Below, one piece after another: positions 25,534 to 35,484 of a stretch of DNA of 64,000 bases; position 1 is the first letter of the stretch, and the number at the start of each line of letters is the position of its first letter. The DNA is from Pseudocolwellia sp. AS88. GTDB taxonomy: Bacteria > Pseudomonadota > Gammaproteobacteria > Enterobacterales > Alteromonadaceae. The stretch lies in the NCBI RefSeq assembly GCF_030551755.1, contig NZ_JAUPEC010000022.1, positions 1-64,000 on the forward strand, read 5' to 3'. The position numbers were made by a program, and so were the translations under genes. Under the pieces are notes generated by a model, which searched no databases, was not told the DNA's origin, and saw only the letters and a program-made list of their open reading frames with translations.

Positions 25534-26565
25534 ATGTCGAAAAATAACCTATTACAGGCTTTGGTTGATGGAGAGTCATTAAGTCAGCAAAGCGCAGAAC
25601 AATTTTTTACTGATACATTCAATGGTAATGTTGATCCGTCTTTATTAGCTTCAGTTCTTACAGCGTTGAAAATTAAAGGTGAAAGCCCTGAAGAAATTGC
25701 AGGCGCTGCCATTGCGGTTCGAGCTTGTGCTACAGCATTTCCAAAACAAACCAGTGAAGTAGCAGATTGTGTAGGCACAGGTGGTGATGGTGCAAATACC
25801 ATCAACATTTCAACTACTGCTGCTATTCTTGCTGCAGCTTGTGGTTTAAAAATGGCAAAGCATGGAAACCGAAGTGTATCGAGCATGTCGGGATCTGCAG
25901 ATTTACTTGAGGCCTTAGGTGTTAATTTATCTATGTCGCCTGCAACTGCTAGCGAATGTCTTGAACAAGCTAACTTATGTTTTTTATATGCACCCGCCTA
26001 TCACCCAGGTTTTAAGTATGCTGGTCCCGTGCGTAAAGCTATGGGCATAAGAACCTTGTTTAATATTTTAGGTCCTTTGGTTAACCCCGCTTTTCCATCA
26101 ACCATGTTACTCGGTGTTTATACACCTGAATTATTACCTGTAATTGCACAAAGTTTACTATTAACAGGTGTTAAACGCGCTTGGGTTGTTCACGGTAGCG
26201 GTTTAGATGAAATAGCCTTACATGGTGAAACACAGCTTATTGAAATAGCCAATGGCACAATGGTAGAGAAGACCATTTCTCCTGAAGACTTTGGTTTATC
26301 GCGCTATACCCTTGATGACATAAAAGGTGGAACACCTGAAGAAAATGCGGGTTATATAAAAAGCATTTTAAAAGGCGATGGCTTACCAGCTCATAATGAT
26401 GCCGTTATTATTAACTGTGCCGCATTATTATATTTACACGACAAAGCAGATAACTTGAAAGATGCGGCAGTTATGGCTAGAAACGTTTTAGCGTCAGGCG
26501 AAGCATTTAACACACTAACCACCTTAGTTAGTGTTTCAAATAAAGAATTAAAGGCTGAGAAATAG
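25534..26565 (+). CDS. trpD: Anthranilate phosphoribosyltransferase
   Basis: Transfers phosphoribose from PRPP to anthranilate. The 343-residue protein has the glycine-rich CVGTGGDGANTINIST loop, KHGNRSVSSMSGSADLLEALG, and the anthranilate-site segment HPGFKYAGPVRKAMGIRTLFNILGPLVNP. It is monofunctional. A TGGAG site precedes the ATG, and trpCF begins one base after the stop. Confidence 0.97.
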   Translation: MSKNNLLQALVDGESLSQQSAEQFFTDTFNGNVDPSLLASVLTALKIKGESPEEIAGAAIAVRACATAFPKQTSEVADCVGTGGDGANTINISTTAAILAAACGLKMAKHGNRSVSSMSGSADLLEALGVNLSMSPATASECLEQANLCFLYAPAYHPGFKYAGPVRKAMGIRTLFNILGPLVNPAFPSTMLLGVYTPELLPVIAQSLLLTGVKRAWVVHGSGLDEIALHGETQLIEIANGTMVEKTISPEDFGLSRYTLDDIKGGTPEENAGYIKSILKGDGLPAHNDAVIINCAALLYLHDKADNLKDAAVMARNVLASGEAFNTLTTLVSVSNKELKAEK

Positions 26566-26566
26566 C

Positions 26567-27970
26567 ATGGCAAATATTTTAGAAAAAATTGTAATAGATA
26601 AACGAGTTACGGTTGAAGAATTAAAGAAAAGCTTACCACTAGCGTCATTTATTGACTCACTTGTTCCTACAACTAAAGACATGTACAAAGCACTAACGCG
26701 TTCAGCTGAAAATCCTGAAGCGGGCTTTATTTTAGAATGTAAAAAAGCATCTCCATCTAAAGGTCTTATTCGTGAAGATTTTGATGTAAAAGAGATTTGT
26801 ACAATATACGATAAATATGCAGCAGCTATCTCAGTATTAACAGACGAAAAATATTTCCAAGGTACACACGAATACCTGAAAATTGTTACCAATACAGTTA
26901 AGTGCCCTGTACTTAATAAAGATTTTTTTGTAGACACATACCAAGTCTACTTAGCTCGTTATTATGGTGCTGATGCTATCTTACTGATGTTAAGTGTTTT
27001 GTCTGATGATGAATACAAAGAACTAGCCGCCGTTGCAGAACAATACAACTTAGCTATTTTAACAGAAATATCTACCGATGAAGAACGTGACAGAGCGATT
27101 GCCTTAGGCGCCAAACTTATTGGTATAAATAATCGTAACCTACGTGATCTTTCTACGGATATATCTCGTACATTTGATTATGCTCCAACAATTCCTGATG
27201 ACAGAATAGTTATCTCAGAATCAGGTATTTATACCAATGCTCAAGTAAGAGAGCTTGCCCCTGCCGTAGACGGCTTTCTAGTGGGTAGTTCAGTTATGGC
27301 TGAAGAAGATATTGACCTTGCTTGCAGAAAACTTATTTTAGGTAATAACAAAGTATGTGGTTTAACAGCTCCTGAATTTGCAACAGCGGCAAGCGACGCC
27401 GGAGCAGTGTACGGTGGATTAATCTTTGCCGAGAAATCACCACGTTACATAACACCTAAACAAGCCAAAGCCATTGTTACCGAAGAAACATCACTTAATT
27501 ATGTTGGTGTTTTTGTTAATCATGATATTGAAGAAGTAGCAAATTTAGCTAAAGAGCTGGTTCTACACGCAGTTCAATTACACGGTAAAGAAGATCAAGG
27601 TTACATCAATAAGTTGCAAGCTTTATTAAATGATAATGGCGCTGTAGCTTGTGAAATATGGAAAGCACAAAGCGTAGATTCAACCGTACCTGAATTATCA
27701 TTAAAGAACGTTCAACATAATGTTTTAGACGGTAAAAATGCAGGCAGTGGTGAAACGTTTAACTGGCAAGGGTTAGCTGAAAGTGAGCAAGACTTATCAA
27801 ACTGCTTTTTAGCAGGCGGTTTAAACAATGAAAATATTACGCAAGCAGTCAATCTAATGACTGAGTACGACCTTTTTGGCTTAGACCTCAACTCTGGTGT
27901 TGAAGCAAGCCCCGGCATTAAATGTAGCGAAAAGTTAACACAAGTTTTCGCACAAATACGGAACTATTAA
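26567..27970 (+). CDS. trpCF: Bifunctional indole-3-glycerol-phosphate synthase / phosphoribosylanthranilate isomerase
   Basis: Two TIM barrels in one 467-residue chain, as in E. coli TrpC. The N-terminal TrpC part (1-255) has [43 protein letters not shown] and ISESGIY. The C-terminal TrpF part (from about 258) has [30 protein letters not shown] and the final [12 protein letters not shown]. The two catalyse consecutive steps from phosphoribosylanthranilate to indole-glycerol phosphate, in reverse order along the chain. trpB starts two bases after the stop. Confidence 0.97.
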   Translation: MANILEKIVIDKRVTVEELKKSLPLASFIDSLVPTTKDMYKALTRSAENPEAGFILECKKASPSKGLIREDFDVKEICTIYDKYAAAISVLTDEKYFQGTHEYLKIVTNTVKCPVLNKDFFVDTYQVYLARYYGADAILLMLSVLSDDEYKELAAVAEQYNLAILTEISTDEERDRAIALGAKLIGINNRNLRDLSTDISRTFDYAPTIPDDRIVISESGIYTNAQVRELAPAVDGFLVGSSVMAEEDIDLACRKLILGNNKVCGLTAPEFATAASDAGAVYGGLIFAEKSPRYITPKQAKAIVTEETSLNYVGVFVNHDIEEVANLAKELVLHAVQLHGKEDQGYINKLQALLNDNGAVACEIWKAQSVDSTVPELSLKNVQHNVLDGKNAGSGETFNWQGLAESEQDLSNCFLAGGLNNENITQAVNLMTEYDLFGLDLNSGVEASPGIKCSEKLTQVFAQIRNY

Positions 27971-27972
27971 AA

Positions 27973-29196
27973 ATGACGACTAATACAAGTACAGAAACTA
28001 AAGTAAAAAAATCATTACCAGCCTACTTCGGTGAATTTGGCGGTATGTTTGTTGGTGAATTATTAGTACCAGCACTTGAACAACTAGAACAAGAATTTAT
28101 TGCTTCACAAACTGATGAAGCTTTCTTAGCCGAATTTAATAAATTACTTACAAGCTACGCGGGACGACCTACGCCTTTAACACTTTGTAGAAATTTAGTT
28201 AAAAATCCTTTAGCTAAAATTTACTTAAAGCGTGAAGATTTATTACATGGCGGTGCACACAAAACTAATCAGGTTTTAGGGCAAGCTTTACTTGCTAAAC
28301 GCATGGGTAAAACAGAAATAATCGCTGAAACTGGTGCAGGTCAACACGGTGTAGCGACAGCAATAGCCTGTTCATTATTAGGTTTAAAATGTAGAGTTTA
28401 TATGGGTGCTGTTGATTGTGAACGTCAACAACCTAACGTATTTAGAATGGAACTAATGGGCGCAACTGTTATTCCTGTTACTGCTGGCAGCGGCACATTA
28501 AAAGATGCAGTAAACGAAGCACTTCGCGATTGGTCAGCTAACTATGAAGACGCTCATTACCTTTTAGGTACTGCAGCAGGTCCTCATCCATTCCCAACAA
28601 TTGTTCGTGAATTTCAGAAAATGATTGGCGAAGAAGCGAAAGCTCAACTTTTAGAAGAAGAAGGTAGATTACCTGATTACGTTGTGGCTTGTATTGGTGG
28701 CGGTTCTAACGCTATTGGTATGTTTAACGATTTCATTGAAGATAAAGACGTAAAACTGATTGGTGTTGAAGCAGGCGGTAAAGGTGTAAATACTCATCAT
28801 CACGGCGCAACATTAGTAGCAGGTACTAAAGGTATGTTACATGGTAACTACACTTACATTATGCAAGACGATAACGGACAAATAGAAGAAAGTTACTCTA
28901 TTTCAGCAGGTTTAGACTACCCCGCTGTTGGTCCTCAACATGCATTCCTTAAAGATAGTGGTCGTGCTCAATATGTACCAATTAACGATGATGAAGCATT
29001 AGAAGCTTTTCAAGCATTAGCTATGAACGAAGGTATCATTCCTGCTTTAGAATCTTCGCACGCTCTTGCCCATGCCCTTAAAATGGCAGATGCAGTAACA
29101 GAAGAAACTATTATCTTAGTAAACTTATCAGGTCGTGGTGATAAAGATTTAGCACACGTACATACAGTTTTAGAAGCTCAAAAGGGAGAAGCGTAA
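27973..29196 (+). CDS. trpB: Tryptophan synthase beta chain
   Basis: Joins indole and serine to tryptophan with pyridoxal phosphate. The 407-residue protein carries the Schiff-base lysine in [27 protein letters not shown], the phosphate-binding [10 protein letters not shown] and the [15 protein letters not shown] segment. Its taa stop overlaps the trpA atg (taatg), so the two subunits are made in step. Confidence 0.98.
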   Translation: MTTNTSTETKVKKSLPAYFGEFGGMFVGELLVPALEQLEQEFIASQTDEAFLAEFNKLLTSYAGRPTPLTLCRNLVKNPLAKIYLKREDLLHGGAHKTNQVLGQALLAKRMGKTEIIAETGAGQHGVATAIACSLLGLKCRVYMGAVDCERQQPNVFRMELMGATVIPVTAGSGTLKDAVNEALRDWSANYEDAHYLLGTAAGPHPFPTIVREFQKMIGEEAKAQLLEEEGRLPDYVVACIGGGSNAIGMFNDFIEDKDVKLIGVEAGGKGVNTHHHGATLVAGTKGMLHGNYTYIMQDDNGQIEESYSISAGLDYPAVGPQHAFLKDSGRAQYVPINDDEALEAFQALAMNEGIIPALESSHALAHALKMADAVTEETIILVNLSGRGDKDLAHVHTVLEAQKGEA

Positions 29197-30026
29197 TGAC
29201 ACAATCAACTAACAATGCGGGTTATCGTTACGATCAATGCTTTGCCGATCTTAAAGCTAAAAATGAAGGCGCTTTTATTCCTTTTGTTACTATTGGCGAT
29301 CCAAATGCTGAGCAATCTTTTGAAGTTATTAAAACACTTATCGATGCTGGTGCCGATGCACTTGAATTAGGTGTTCCTTTTTCAGACCCTAGTGCTGATG
29401 GTATTACGATCCAAATGGCTGCTTTACGAGCCATTAAGTCAGGTACTACAACTGAAACCTGTATCGAGATCATCACAAAGATACGTGAATATGCCCCTAA
29501 TATTCCTATTGGGTTATTACTTTACGGTAACTTGATTTTTGCTCGTGGTTTAGACAAATTTTACAGTGATATGGCACAAGCAGGCGTTGATTCTGTGTTA
29601 ATTGCAGATTTACCAATCAGAGAGTGTGCACCATTTAAAGCTGCGGCTCTTAAACATGGTATTGCTCAAATATTTATTGCTCCACCTAATGCAAGTGAAG
29701 AAAGCCTGCAACATGTGGCTGAAAACGGTTCAGGTTACACTTATGTATTAAGTAGAGCTGGCGTTACTGGTTCTGAGACTAAAGCTGCTATGCCTGCTAA
29801 TGCTTTAATTGAAACATTAGCTAAATACAAAGCTGCTCCACCTATATTGGGCTTTGGTATTTCAGCACCAGAACAAGTAAAAGAAGCACTTCTAGCGGGT
29901 GCTGTTGGCGCAATAAGTGGCTCAGCTGTAGTGAAAATAATCGAAAATAATCTCGAGGATTATGCTGCAATGAACTCCGAGTTATCGAGTTTTATTAGCA
30001 GTATGAAAGCAGCTACAAAAGCTTAA
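29196..30026 (+). CDS. trpA: Tryptophan synthase alpha chain
   Basis: Cleaves indole-glycerol phosphate and channels indole to TrpB. The 276-residue barrel has the catalytic glutamate near [11 protein letters not shown], the second catalytic residue in [20 protein letters not shown], and the phosphate loop [10 protein letters not shown]. It is the last gene of the operon and is followed by a strong terminator. Confidence 0.98.
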   Translation: MTQSTNNAGYRYDQCFADLKAKNEGAFIPFVTIGDPNAEQSFEVIKTLIDAGADALELGVPFSDPSADGITIQMAALRAIKSGTTTETCIEIITKIREYAPNIPIGLLLYGNLIFARGLDKFYSDMAQAGVDSVLIADLPIRECAPFKAAALKHGIAQIFIAPPNASEESLQHVAENGSGYTYVLSRAGVTGSETKAAMPANALIETLAKYKAAPPILGFGISAPEQVKEALLAGAVGAISGSAVVKIIENNLEDYAAMNSELSSFISSMKAATKA

Positions 30027-30072
30027 TGTACTCTTCATAAATAGCTTACTGTAAATGGCTATAATCAAATAA

Positions 30073-30103
30073 AAAGGCACTTTATTAAACATAAAGTGCC
30101 TTT
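30073..30103. terminator. Bidirectional terminator between trpA and the GGDEF-EAL gene
   Basis: A perfect 12-bp stem (aaaggcacttta at 30073-30084, taaagtgccttt at 30092-30103) with a seven-base loop. It has a T-rich tail on the plus strand (ttcttttactttt) and an A-rich left flank that gives a T-rich tail on the minus strand, so it serves both convergent genes. Confidence 0.88.
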
Positions 30104-30130
30104 TCTTTTACTTTTTACTGAGTATTAATA

Positions 30131-32065
30131 TTAAATAATGTGAGAACTTGAAGGAGCCCAAGTACCTGTTCCCATGTGTGATAGATGATTCATACCCTGT
30201 TTTAAAACTTTGTTCCCTACATTTCTAGAGCTTTCAGGACGACTAATTAAATATCCTTGGATATAAACAACACCTAAAGATTTCAGCAACTCTAATTGGA
30301 TTATTTCTTCAATACCTTCAGCGACAACCTTCAACTCTAGACGTTGAGATAATTCAACGATAGATTTTAATATTTTACGATATTTTTCATCATGGCTAGC
30401 CTCTGAAACAAACATGCGATCTATTTTCAATACATCAACAGGTAATGTGGCTAAAACTGAAAGTGAACTAAAACCAGTGCCGAAATCATCAATCGCAATG
30501 TAAATCCCTTCTTTTCTTAATTTTTCTAATTCATAAATAATATTTTCAGAAATATCTATAAAACACGACTCTGTTATTTCTAGCATAAGAGATGTTGGAG
30601 GTAGACCTGATTTATTTAATGCGTCCATAATCCAATCATAAATTGGGCGATGTTTTAATTGTACACCTGACACATTGACAGATATTTTAGTTTTAGTCAT
30701 TCCCGCATGATTCCAAGCAGACATTTGACGACAAGCTTCATTAAGGATCCAGTCACCTAAAATTAAGATTTGATTTGAGTCTTCAGCAATTGGAATAAAC
30801 TCTGCAGGGGAAATTATACCTTCAATCGGATGTTGCCATCTAACCAAGGCTTCAAAATAACTAATAGCACAACCATCAACATGGATAATGGGTTGAAAAG
30901 ATAAGAAGAAACTATTTGAAACAATCCCTAACCTCATTTCTTCTAACAGATAATGATAACGCCTAAGTTTACTGCCCATTTCAGGAGAGTAAATACGATA
31001 AATTCCTCGCCCTTCTTTCTTTGCTCGGTACATAGCAACATCAGCCATCTGAACAAGTGCTTCAGGACTATTAGCGCTATCAGGGTAAACAGCAATACCA
31101 ATACTGGCACTTATCTTCACCAATTTGTTACCTAAAACAAAATCTCGTTCTAACTCTTTTAATACATGGTTAGCAATATTTACAGGCACTTCAGGATCGT
31201 CAATATTCTGTATAAATAACGTAAACTCATCTCCGCCTAAACGGGAAAGATTATATTCTTTGTCTTCTTCGTTATTACTATAGTTTAAGTTTTGACTGCG
31301 AACGACACTTTTTAAACGTTCTGCTACTTGAATGAGGACTTCATCTCCAAATGAATGGCCGAAGGAGTCATTCACTTGTTTAAAACCATCTAAATCTATA
31401 AATAATAAACCACACCGCGTTTTCGTTTCATCAGCGATAGCAATCTGTTCATTAATATGTTCTAAAAACTTATGTCGGTTGATTAAAGAAGTTAGTTTGT
31501 CGCAAAAAGCACTTTGCTCTGCGTTAATTTGATAAATCCTTGCGTATTTAGAAAGATCTTCAATATATATATTAAGTTGAGATAAAGCAGAATAGGATTT
31601 TTTTCCTCGACTTTTACTACCAAAAGTTACAATCAACTCTTCTGCCTGAGTGCACATTGGCATTAAAATTTTGTCTAATTTACTTCTTTGATAATTAATA
31701 GCTAAGGTATAAACCACACAAGAGATAATAATAAAGGCAGCAACAGGAAAGAGTAAGCCAAGTAATACAATGAAGGTTACATTTCTTAAAGGCACAACGA
31801 GGTTAGGTTCTTTGGTGTTATGTAAAGCAATAAGTAATTGATCACCTTGTTTTTTTAAAGGTAATAACAAAGCGGTACTGATAAGGTTATCAGTAGTATT
31901 TAAAGAAGTTTCTTGTGTTAAAATAAAAGCTTCATCAGGATAATTAAAAACAGGTGATTTAACAGCTTTTGTGAGTTCAGTTACAAATAATACATAAATA
32001 AATATAACGAAGATCATTGCTAGTAAGCCTAGCATTTTCCAAAACTTAGTTCTTACGTTTGTCAA
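30131..32065 (-). CDS. Membrane-bound GGDEF-EAL cyclic-di-GMP protein
   Basis: A 644-residue protein with two membrane helices (about 10-32 and 95-122) around a short periplasmic stretch, a linker, a GGDEF domain (RLGGDEFTLF near 280) and an EAL domain (FEALVRWQHP near 405, then EITESCF, AIDDFGTGFSSL and VLKIDRMFV). Both active-site motifs are intact, so it may make and degrade cyclic di-GMP; the EAL activity often dominates in such proteins. The start is TTG with aagga seven bases upstream. The small periplasmic part could sense a signal but has no recognised domain. It stands alone. Confidence 0.92.
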   Translation of the reverse strand: MTNVRTKFWKMLGLLAMIFVIFIYVLFVTELTKAVKSPVFNYPDEAFILTQETSLNTTDNLISTALLLPLKKQGDQLLIALHNTKEPNLVVPLRNVTFIVLLGLLFPVAAFIIISCVVYTLAINYQRSKLDKILMPMCTQAEELIVTFGSKSRGKKSYSALSQLNIYIEDLSKYARIYQINAEQSAFCDKLTSLINRHKFLEHINEQIAIADETKTRCGLLFIDLDGFKQVNDSFGHSFGDEVLIQVAERLKSVVRSQNLNYSNNEEDKEYNLSRLGGDEFTLFIQNIDDPEVPVNIANHVLKELERDFVLGNKLVKISASIGIAVYPDSANSPEALVQMADVAMYRAKKEGRGIYRIYSPEMGSKLRRYHYLLEEMRLGIVSNSFFLSFQPIIHVDGCAISYFEALVRWQHPIEGIISPAEFIPIAEDSNQILILGDWILNEACRQMSAWNHAGMTKTKISVNVSGVQLKHRPIYDWIMDALNKSGLPPTSLMLEITESCFIDISENIIYELEKLRKEGIYIAIDDFGTGFSSLSVLATLPVDVLKIDRMFVSEASHDEKYRKILKSIVELSQRLELKVVAEGIEEIIQLELLKSLGVVYIQGYLISRPESSRNVGNKVLKQGMNHLSHMGTGTWAPSSSHII

Positions 32066-32590
32066 AGCTACATCCTTTCTATTTTTAACACTTTGTTTGA
32101 ATATTTAATTATTCAGAACAAAAACAAAAAACATATACACCCAATCCATTGATAAACAATACCAATTTAAAACTGCTTTTTTAAATCAATAATAATGTTT
32201 CAAGTATTAAGTTTAAAACACTACACTTGCGATAATTATCAAGAGTACCATAATGAATACAATAATAATAAGATAATATTCCAATAAAACCATATACTAA
32301 GCGCAATAAGTAACATGTTAGTATTCAATCTACTGTTCATGTACTTAGTAGATTGGCATGAACAATGTTCAACAAATATAAATAAATTTATTATGTGAAT
32401 TCAAAGTCATAAAAAAGTCTCTCAATTAAAGCTTAGTTGATAACTGAGTAATAAGCTCAAAATATTAATCAATCTAATATATCTAAATCATATTTAAATA
32501 TTACAGTTTGCATGGTAACCCTTATCGCTTTCGGTATAATAATCGCCATATTTAGTATTAATTCATTTCACCTATTGTCGAGACATTTTC
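32066..32590. other. Intergenic region upstream of ycaO and the GGDEF-EAL gene
   Basis: This 525-bp divergent intergenic region is very AT-rich and has no supported gene. It contains interlocking inverted repeats at 32326-32370. Promoters for both divergent genes must lie here; none is clear enough to mark. Confidence 0.5.
32326..32370. repeat. Interlocked inverted repeats (possible pseudoknot or operator)
   Basis: Four exact arms occur in the order A-B-A'-B': caatctact (32326-32334), tgttcatg (32334-32341), agtagattg (32347-32355) and catgaaca (32357-32364). A pairs with A' and B with B', the topology of an H-type pseudoknot in RNA. B' also forms a small palindrome with the next bases (gaacaatgttc, 32360-32370). 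They lie about 220 bp before ycaO. Confidence 0.45.
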
Positions 32591-34345
32591 ATGATTGAAA
32601 ACACAAACGAAAAAACCTTCATTAAAGGTAAAGATCGCGACCTTGAATCATCTATTTCAACCATGCAAGAAAAGCTCGTTTCTTTTGGTTTTGATATTGT
32701 TGAAGCTTCATGGTTAAACCCTTTAGAGAATTGCTATTCTGTTCATATTAAAGACGCCACCTGTGGACTGATGTTCACTAATGGTAAAGGTTCTTCAGCT
32801 AAGTCATGTTTAGCGAGTGCATTAGGTGAATACTTTGAACGTTTAAGCTGTAACTACTTTTTTGCTGATTATTACTTAGGTGAAGAAATATCAAATAGTG
32901 AATTTGTTCATTACCCTAATGAAAAATGGTTTTTCAGTGAAGATGATTCTATTCCTGAAGGTATGCTTGATGAAGGTTTATGGAATTACTTCGATCCAAA
33001 TCAAGAAATTACCATTGATAAACTTTACGACATGAACTCAGGCAACGGTGAGCGTGGTGTTTGTGCCCTGCCTTATACACGAGCACGCGATAATAAAGAA
33101 ATTTATGTACCCGTAAACGTTATAGGTAATGTTTTTGTTAGTAATGGTATGTCTGCAGGCAACACGCAAAATGAAGCGCGTGTTCAAAGTTTATCTGAAG
33201 TGTTTGAGCGTTATGTTAAAAACAAAATCATAGCTGAAGGACTTTGTTTACCAGAAGTTCCTCTAGAAGTATTAGAGAGATTCCCTACTATCCTAGCGGA
33301 TTGTAAAGAACTAGAAAGCCACGGATATCATTTAAGAATAGCAGATGCTTCATTAGGTGGGTTATATCCGGTAATGAGTGTAACACTAATCAATCCAAAA
33401 GACGGTAGTGTTTTTGCTTCATTTGGTGCGCATCCAAGCTTTGAAGTTGCATTAGAGCGTACCGTAACAGAATTATTACAAGGTAGAAGCCTAGATCAAC
33501 TCGATGTATTTCAGCCACCTAGTTTTGATGAAGATGAGATTGCTTCTCCGCATAACATCGAATTACATTTCATTGACTCAAGTGGTTTTATTTCTTACGA
33601 CTTTTTCAAAGAAACTCCAGATTACGAATTTGTTGATTGGGATTTCGATGCTGATACTCAAAGTGAATATGACAACTTAGTTAATATTATTCATGATATG
33701 GGACACGATATATTAATCTCCGATTACAACCATTTGAACGTATACGCCTGTCGTATATTAGTACCGGGTATGTCAGATATTTACCCTGTAGATGAGATCG
33801 TTTGGAATAATAACAATGATGGCGCATTATTTAGAGAAGCCTTCTTAACATTAAAAGAAGGTGATACTGAAGAATGGCTAGAAATTTTAGACGCATTAGA
33901 GCAAGGCGGATACAACGACGCACTAGCTGCCGCAGAATTTATTGGTTTAGCGCCAGATGCAGGGACGACATGGGCTGATTTTCGTTTAGGCGAAATGAAA
34001 GCTGTACTCGCTTTAGCTGCACAAGATGAACAAGCGATAGATTGGGTAAACTGGGCATTACACCTAGATCAAAACAATGAAGAAAACACTCGTAAGTATC
34101 GCTGTTTACAAGCATTACTTGAAATAAAGTGGGATGATTCACGTGAGTACAGTGAATACATGACATCTTTAGGTCTAATGTACGGCAAAGAGCTATCACA
34201 ACGTTGTTTAGATATTGTTGAAGGTAAAGTTATATTTGATGGACTTCATTGCCCAGGGTTAAGCTTAGAAGGTTTCGAGACTCATCAAAAATTACTTGAA
34301 GGTTATAAAAAGCTACAAGCTGCAAAAGTAGCTAACTGGAAATAA
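32591..34345 (+). CDS. ycaO: YcaO, ribosomal protein S12 methylthiotransferase accessory factor
   Basis: A 584-residue YcaO protein that aligns end to end with E. coli YcaO (586), which aids RimO in beta-methylthiolation of Asp in ribosomal protein S12. The ATP-binding YcaO core is seen in NGKGSSAKSCLASALGEYFERLS, SNGMSAGNTQNEARVQSLSEVFERY and ALERTVTELLQGRSLDQLD. The C-terminal third (from about 400) is a helical repeat-like domain. No precursor-peptide or dehydrogenase genes are nearby, so a natural-product role is unlikely. It is monocistronic, with a strong terminator. Confidence 0.95.
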   Translation: MIENTNEKTFIKGKDRDLESSISTMQEKLVSFGFDIVEASWLNPLENCYSVHIKDATCGLMFTNGKGSSAKSCLASALGEYFERLSCNYFFADYYLGEEISNSEFVHYPNEKWFFSEDDSIPEGMLDEGLWNYFDPNQEITIDKLYDMNSGNGERGVCALPYTRARDNKEIYVPVNVIGNVFVSNGMSAGNTQNEARVQSLSEVFERYVKNKIIAEGLCLPEVPLEVLERFPTILADCKELESHGYHLRIADASLGGLYPVMSVTLINPKDGSVFASFGAHPSFEVALERTVTELLQGRSLDQLDVFQPPSFDEDEIASPHNIELHFIDSSGFISYDFFKETPDYEFVDWDFDADTQSEYDNLVNIIHDMGHDILISDYNHLNVYACRILVPGMSDIYPVDEIVWNNNNDGALFREAFLTLKEGDTEEWLEILDALEQGGYNDALAAAEFIGLAPDAGTTWADFRLGEMKAVLALAAQDEQAIDWVNWALHLDQNNEENTRKYRCLQALLEIKWDDSREYSEYMTSLGLMYGKELSQRCLDIVEGKVIFDGLHCPGLSLEGFETHQKLLEGYKKLQAAKVANWK

Positions 34346-34381
34346 TAACGTTTAGTCAAAAGAGTAATAAAGAATTACTAT

Positions 34382-34420
34382 AAAAAATGCCTTTGAGCTT
34401 ATCACTCAAAGGCATTTTTT
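34382..34420 (+). terminator. Intrinsic terminator after ycaO
   Basis: A 16-bp perfect stem (34382-34397 with 34405-34420) around a seven-base loop, including the terminal T-run (tttttttt). Confidence 0.9.
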
Positions 34421-34531
34421 TTGTCTCTAATGTAATCATCTTCACTAAATTGAGTCATCATATTACATGTGAAGTACTCTGATGATTCTTTAATCTATTG
34501 ATAAATAATTCTTTTTATTGAATGTTATGAC

Positions 34532-34558
34532 ATTCATTATCCCGAGTTCAGGTTAAGT
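34532..34558 (-). repeat. Dispersed 27-bp intergenic repeat, copy 2
   Basis: Reverse-complement match to 18627-18653 with a single mismatch; core gagttcaggttaag. It ends one base before the stop codon region of the glycosyltransferase gene, so it lies at the 3' end of that minus-strand gene. Confidence 0.65.
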
Positions 34559-34560
34559 AA

Positions 34561-35322
34561 TTATTTCTTAACATTATCTTTATGATAGTAAGCAAAAATA
34601 TACTTATTAAAGCTGTATTGGCTTTGAATGATTGAAATGATTAGCCCTGCTTTACCATCTAAAAAACCCAATCTGAGAAAATAGTGACGAATAAAAGCAA
34701 AAATAGCCGATGATAGAGCTTTAGTTAAAGAGGATTTTTTGTTTTTTCTAAGTATCTGATCTGCACCAAACATTGCATATTTATTTCTTTTATTGATATA
34801 AGGAAATAGATCTTCATATTGATGATGCAATAACTTACCTTGCATATTAAGACGCTCTAGGCCTTTTTTCTCAACCGCTTCATGTACTAAACTTGTGTTA
34901 TACCCCGTAATATTTTTATTATAAATACGTACAATACGGTCAGGATGCCAACCACTGTGATAGATATACTTACCACAAAACTTAGTTAAGCGATTTACTG
35001 AAATAACTTGTTTATCTTCTATAGAGCTTAATGTTTTTAGAATTTCTTGTTGCAGCTCAGGTGTTACTACTTCATCGCAATCAATAGCAAAAAGCCAATC
35101 ATTTGTAGCTAATTTCTCAGCGCGTCGACGTTGTTCGCCAAAACCTTCCCAATCATCACGAATAAAGATTTTATCTGTATATTTCTTTGCTATTTCTAAT
35201 GTTTTGTCAGTACTTCCAGAATCGACAATAACAATTTCATCGGCCCATTTAACTGACTCTAAGCAACTTTCAATCGTACTTTCTTCATTTTTACAAATAA
35301 TACAAACAGATAATTTTTTCAT
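34561..35322 (-). CDS. Family 2 glycosyltransferase (WaaE/KdtX-like)
   Basis: A 253-residue GT-A enzyme starting at ATG 35322 (GTG 35325 and TTG 35331 are also in frame; no strong ribosome-binding site). LSVCIICKNEESTIESCLESVKWADEIVIVDSGSTDKT is the nucleotide-sugar site, and FAIDCDEVVTPEL carries a DxD-like metal motif. FCGKYIYHSGWHPDRIVRIYNK and LVHEAVEKKG are typical of WaaE/KdtX transferases that add glucose to the LPS inner core. The acceptor is inferred by similarity only. No other LPS gene is adjacent. Confidence 0.87.
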   Translation of the reverse strand: MKKLSVCIICKNEESTIESCLESVKWADEIVIVDSGSTDKTLEIAKKYTDKIFIRDDWEGFGEQRRRAEKLATNDWLFAIDCDEVVTPELQQEILKTLSSIEDKQVISVNRLTKFCGKYIYHSGWHPDRIVRIYNKNITGYNTSLVHEAVEKKGLERLNMQGKLLHHQYEDLFPYINKRNKYAMFGADQILRKNKKSSLTKALSSAIFAFIRHYFLRLGFLDGKAGLIISIIQSQYSFNKYIFAYYHKDNVKK

Positions 35323-35440
35323 CACGATCAAATATTTAACAATAAAGGTTTATGATAACGAATATTCATTGATAGTGAAAATATTAATACGGCTAATATT
35401 AAAGTTAATCTTCTAAGTTAGAGCAAACTACATGATCAAA

Positions 35441-35462
35441 AAAGGCGCTAAAAAGCGCCTTT
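35441..35462 (-). terminator. Intrinsic terminator after the DEAD-box helicase gene
   Basis: A 9-bp stem (aaaggcgct at 35441-35449, agcgccttt at 35454-35462) with a four-base loop; on the minus strand a run of T follows. It lies just past the helicase stop. Confidence 0.88.
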
Positions 35463-35484
35463 AATTAACTAATCTAGTTTGAGA

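Noticed and set aside
32591-34345. YcaO as part of a RiPP (azoline) biosynthetic cluster
   Set aside because: It aligns in full with E. coli YcaO, and there is no precursor peptide, dehydrogenase or transporter gene nearby.
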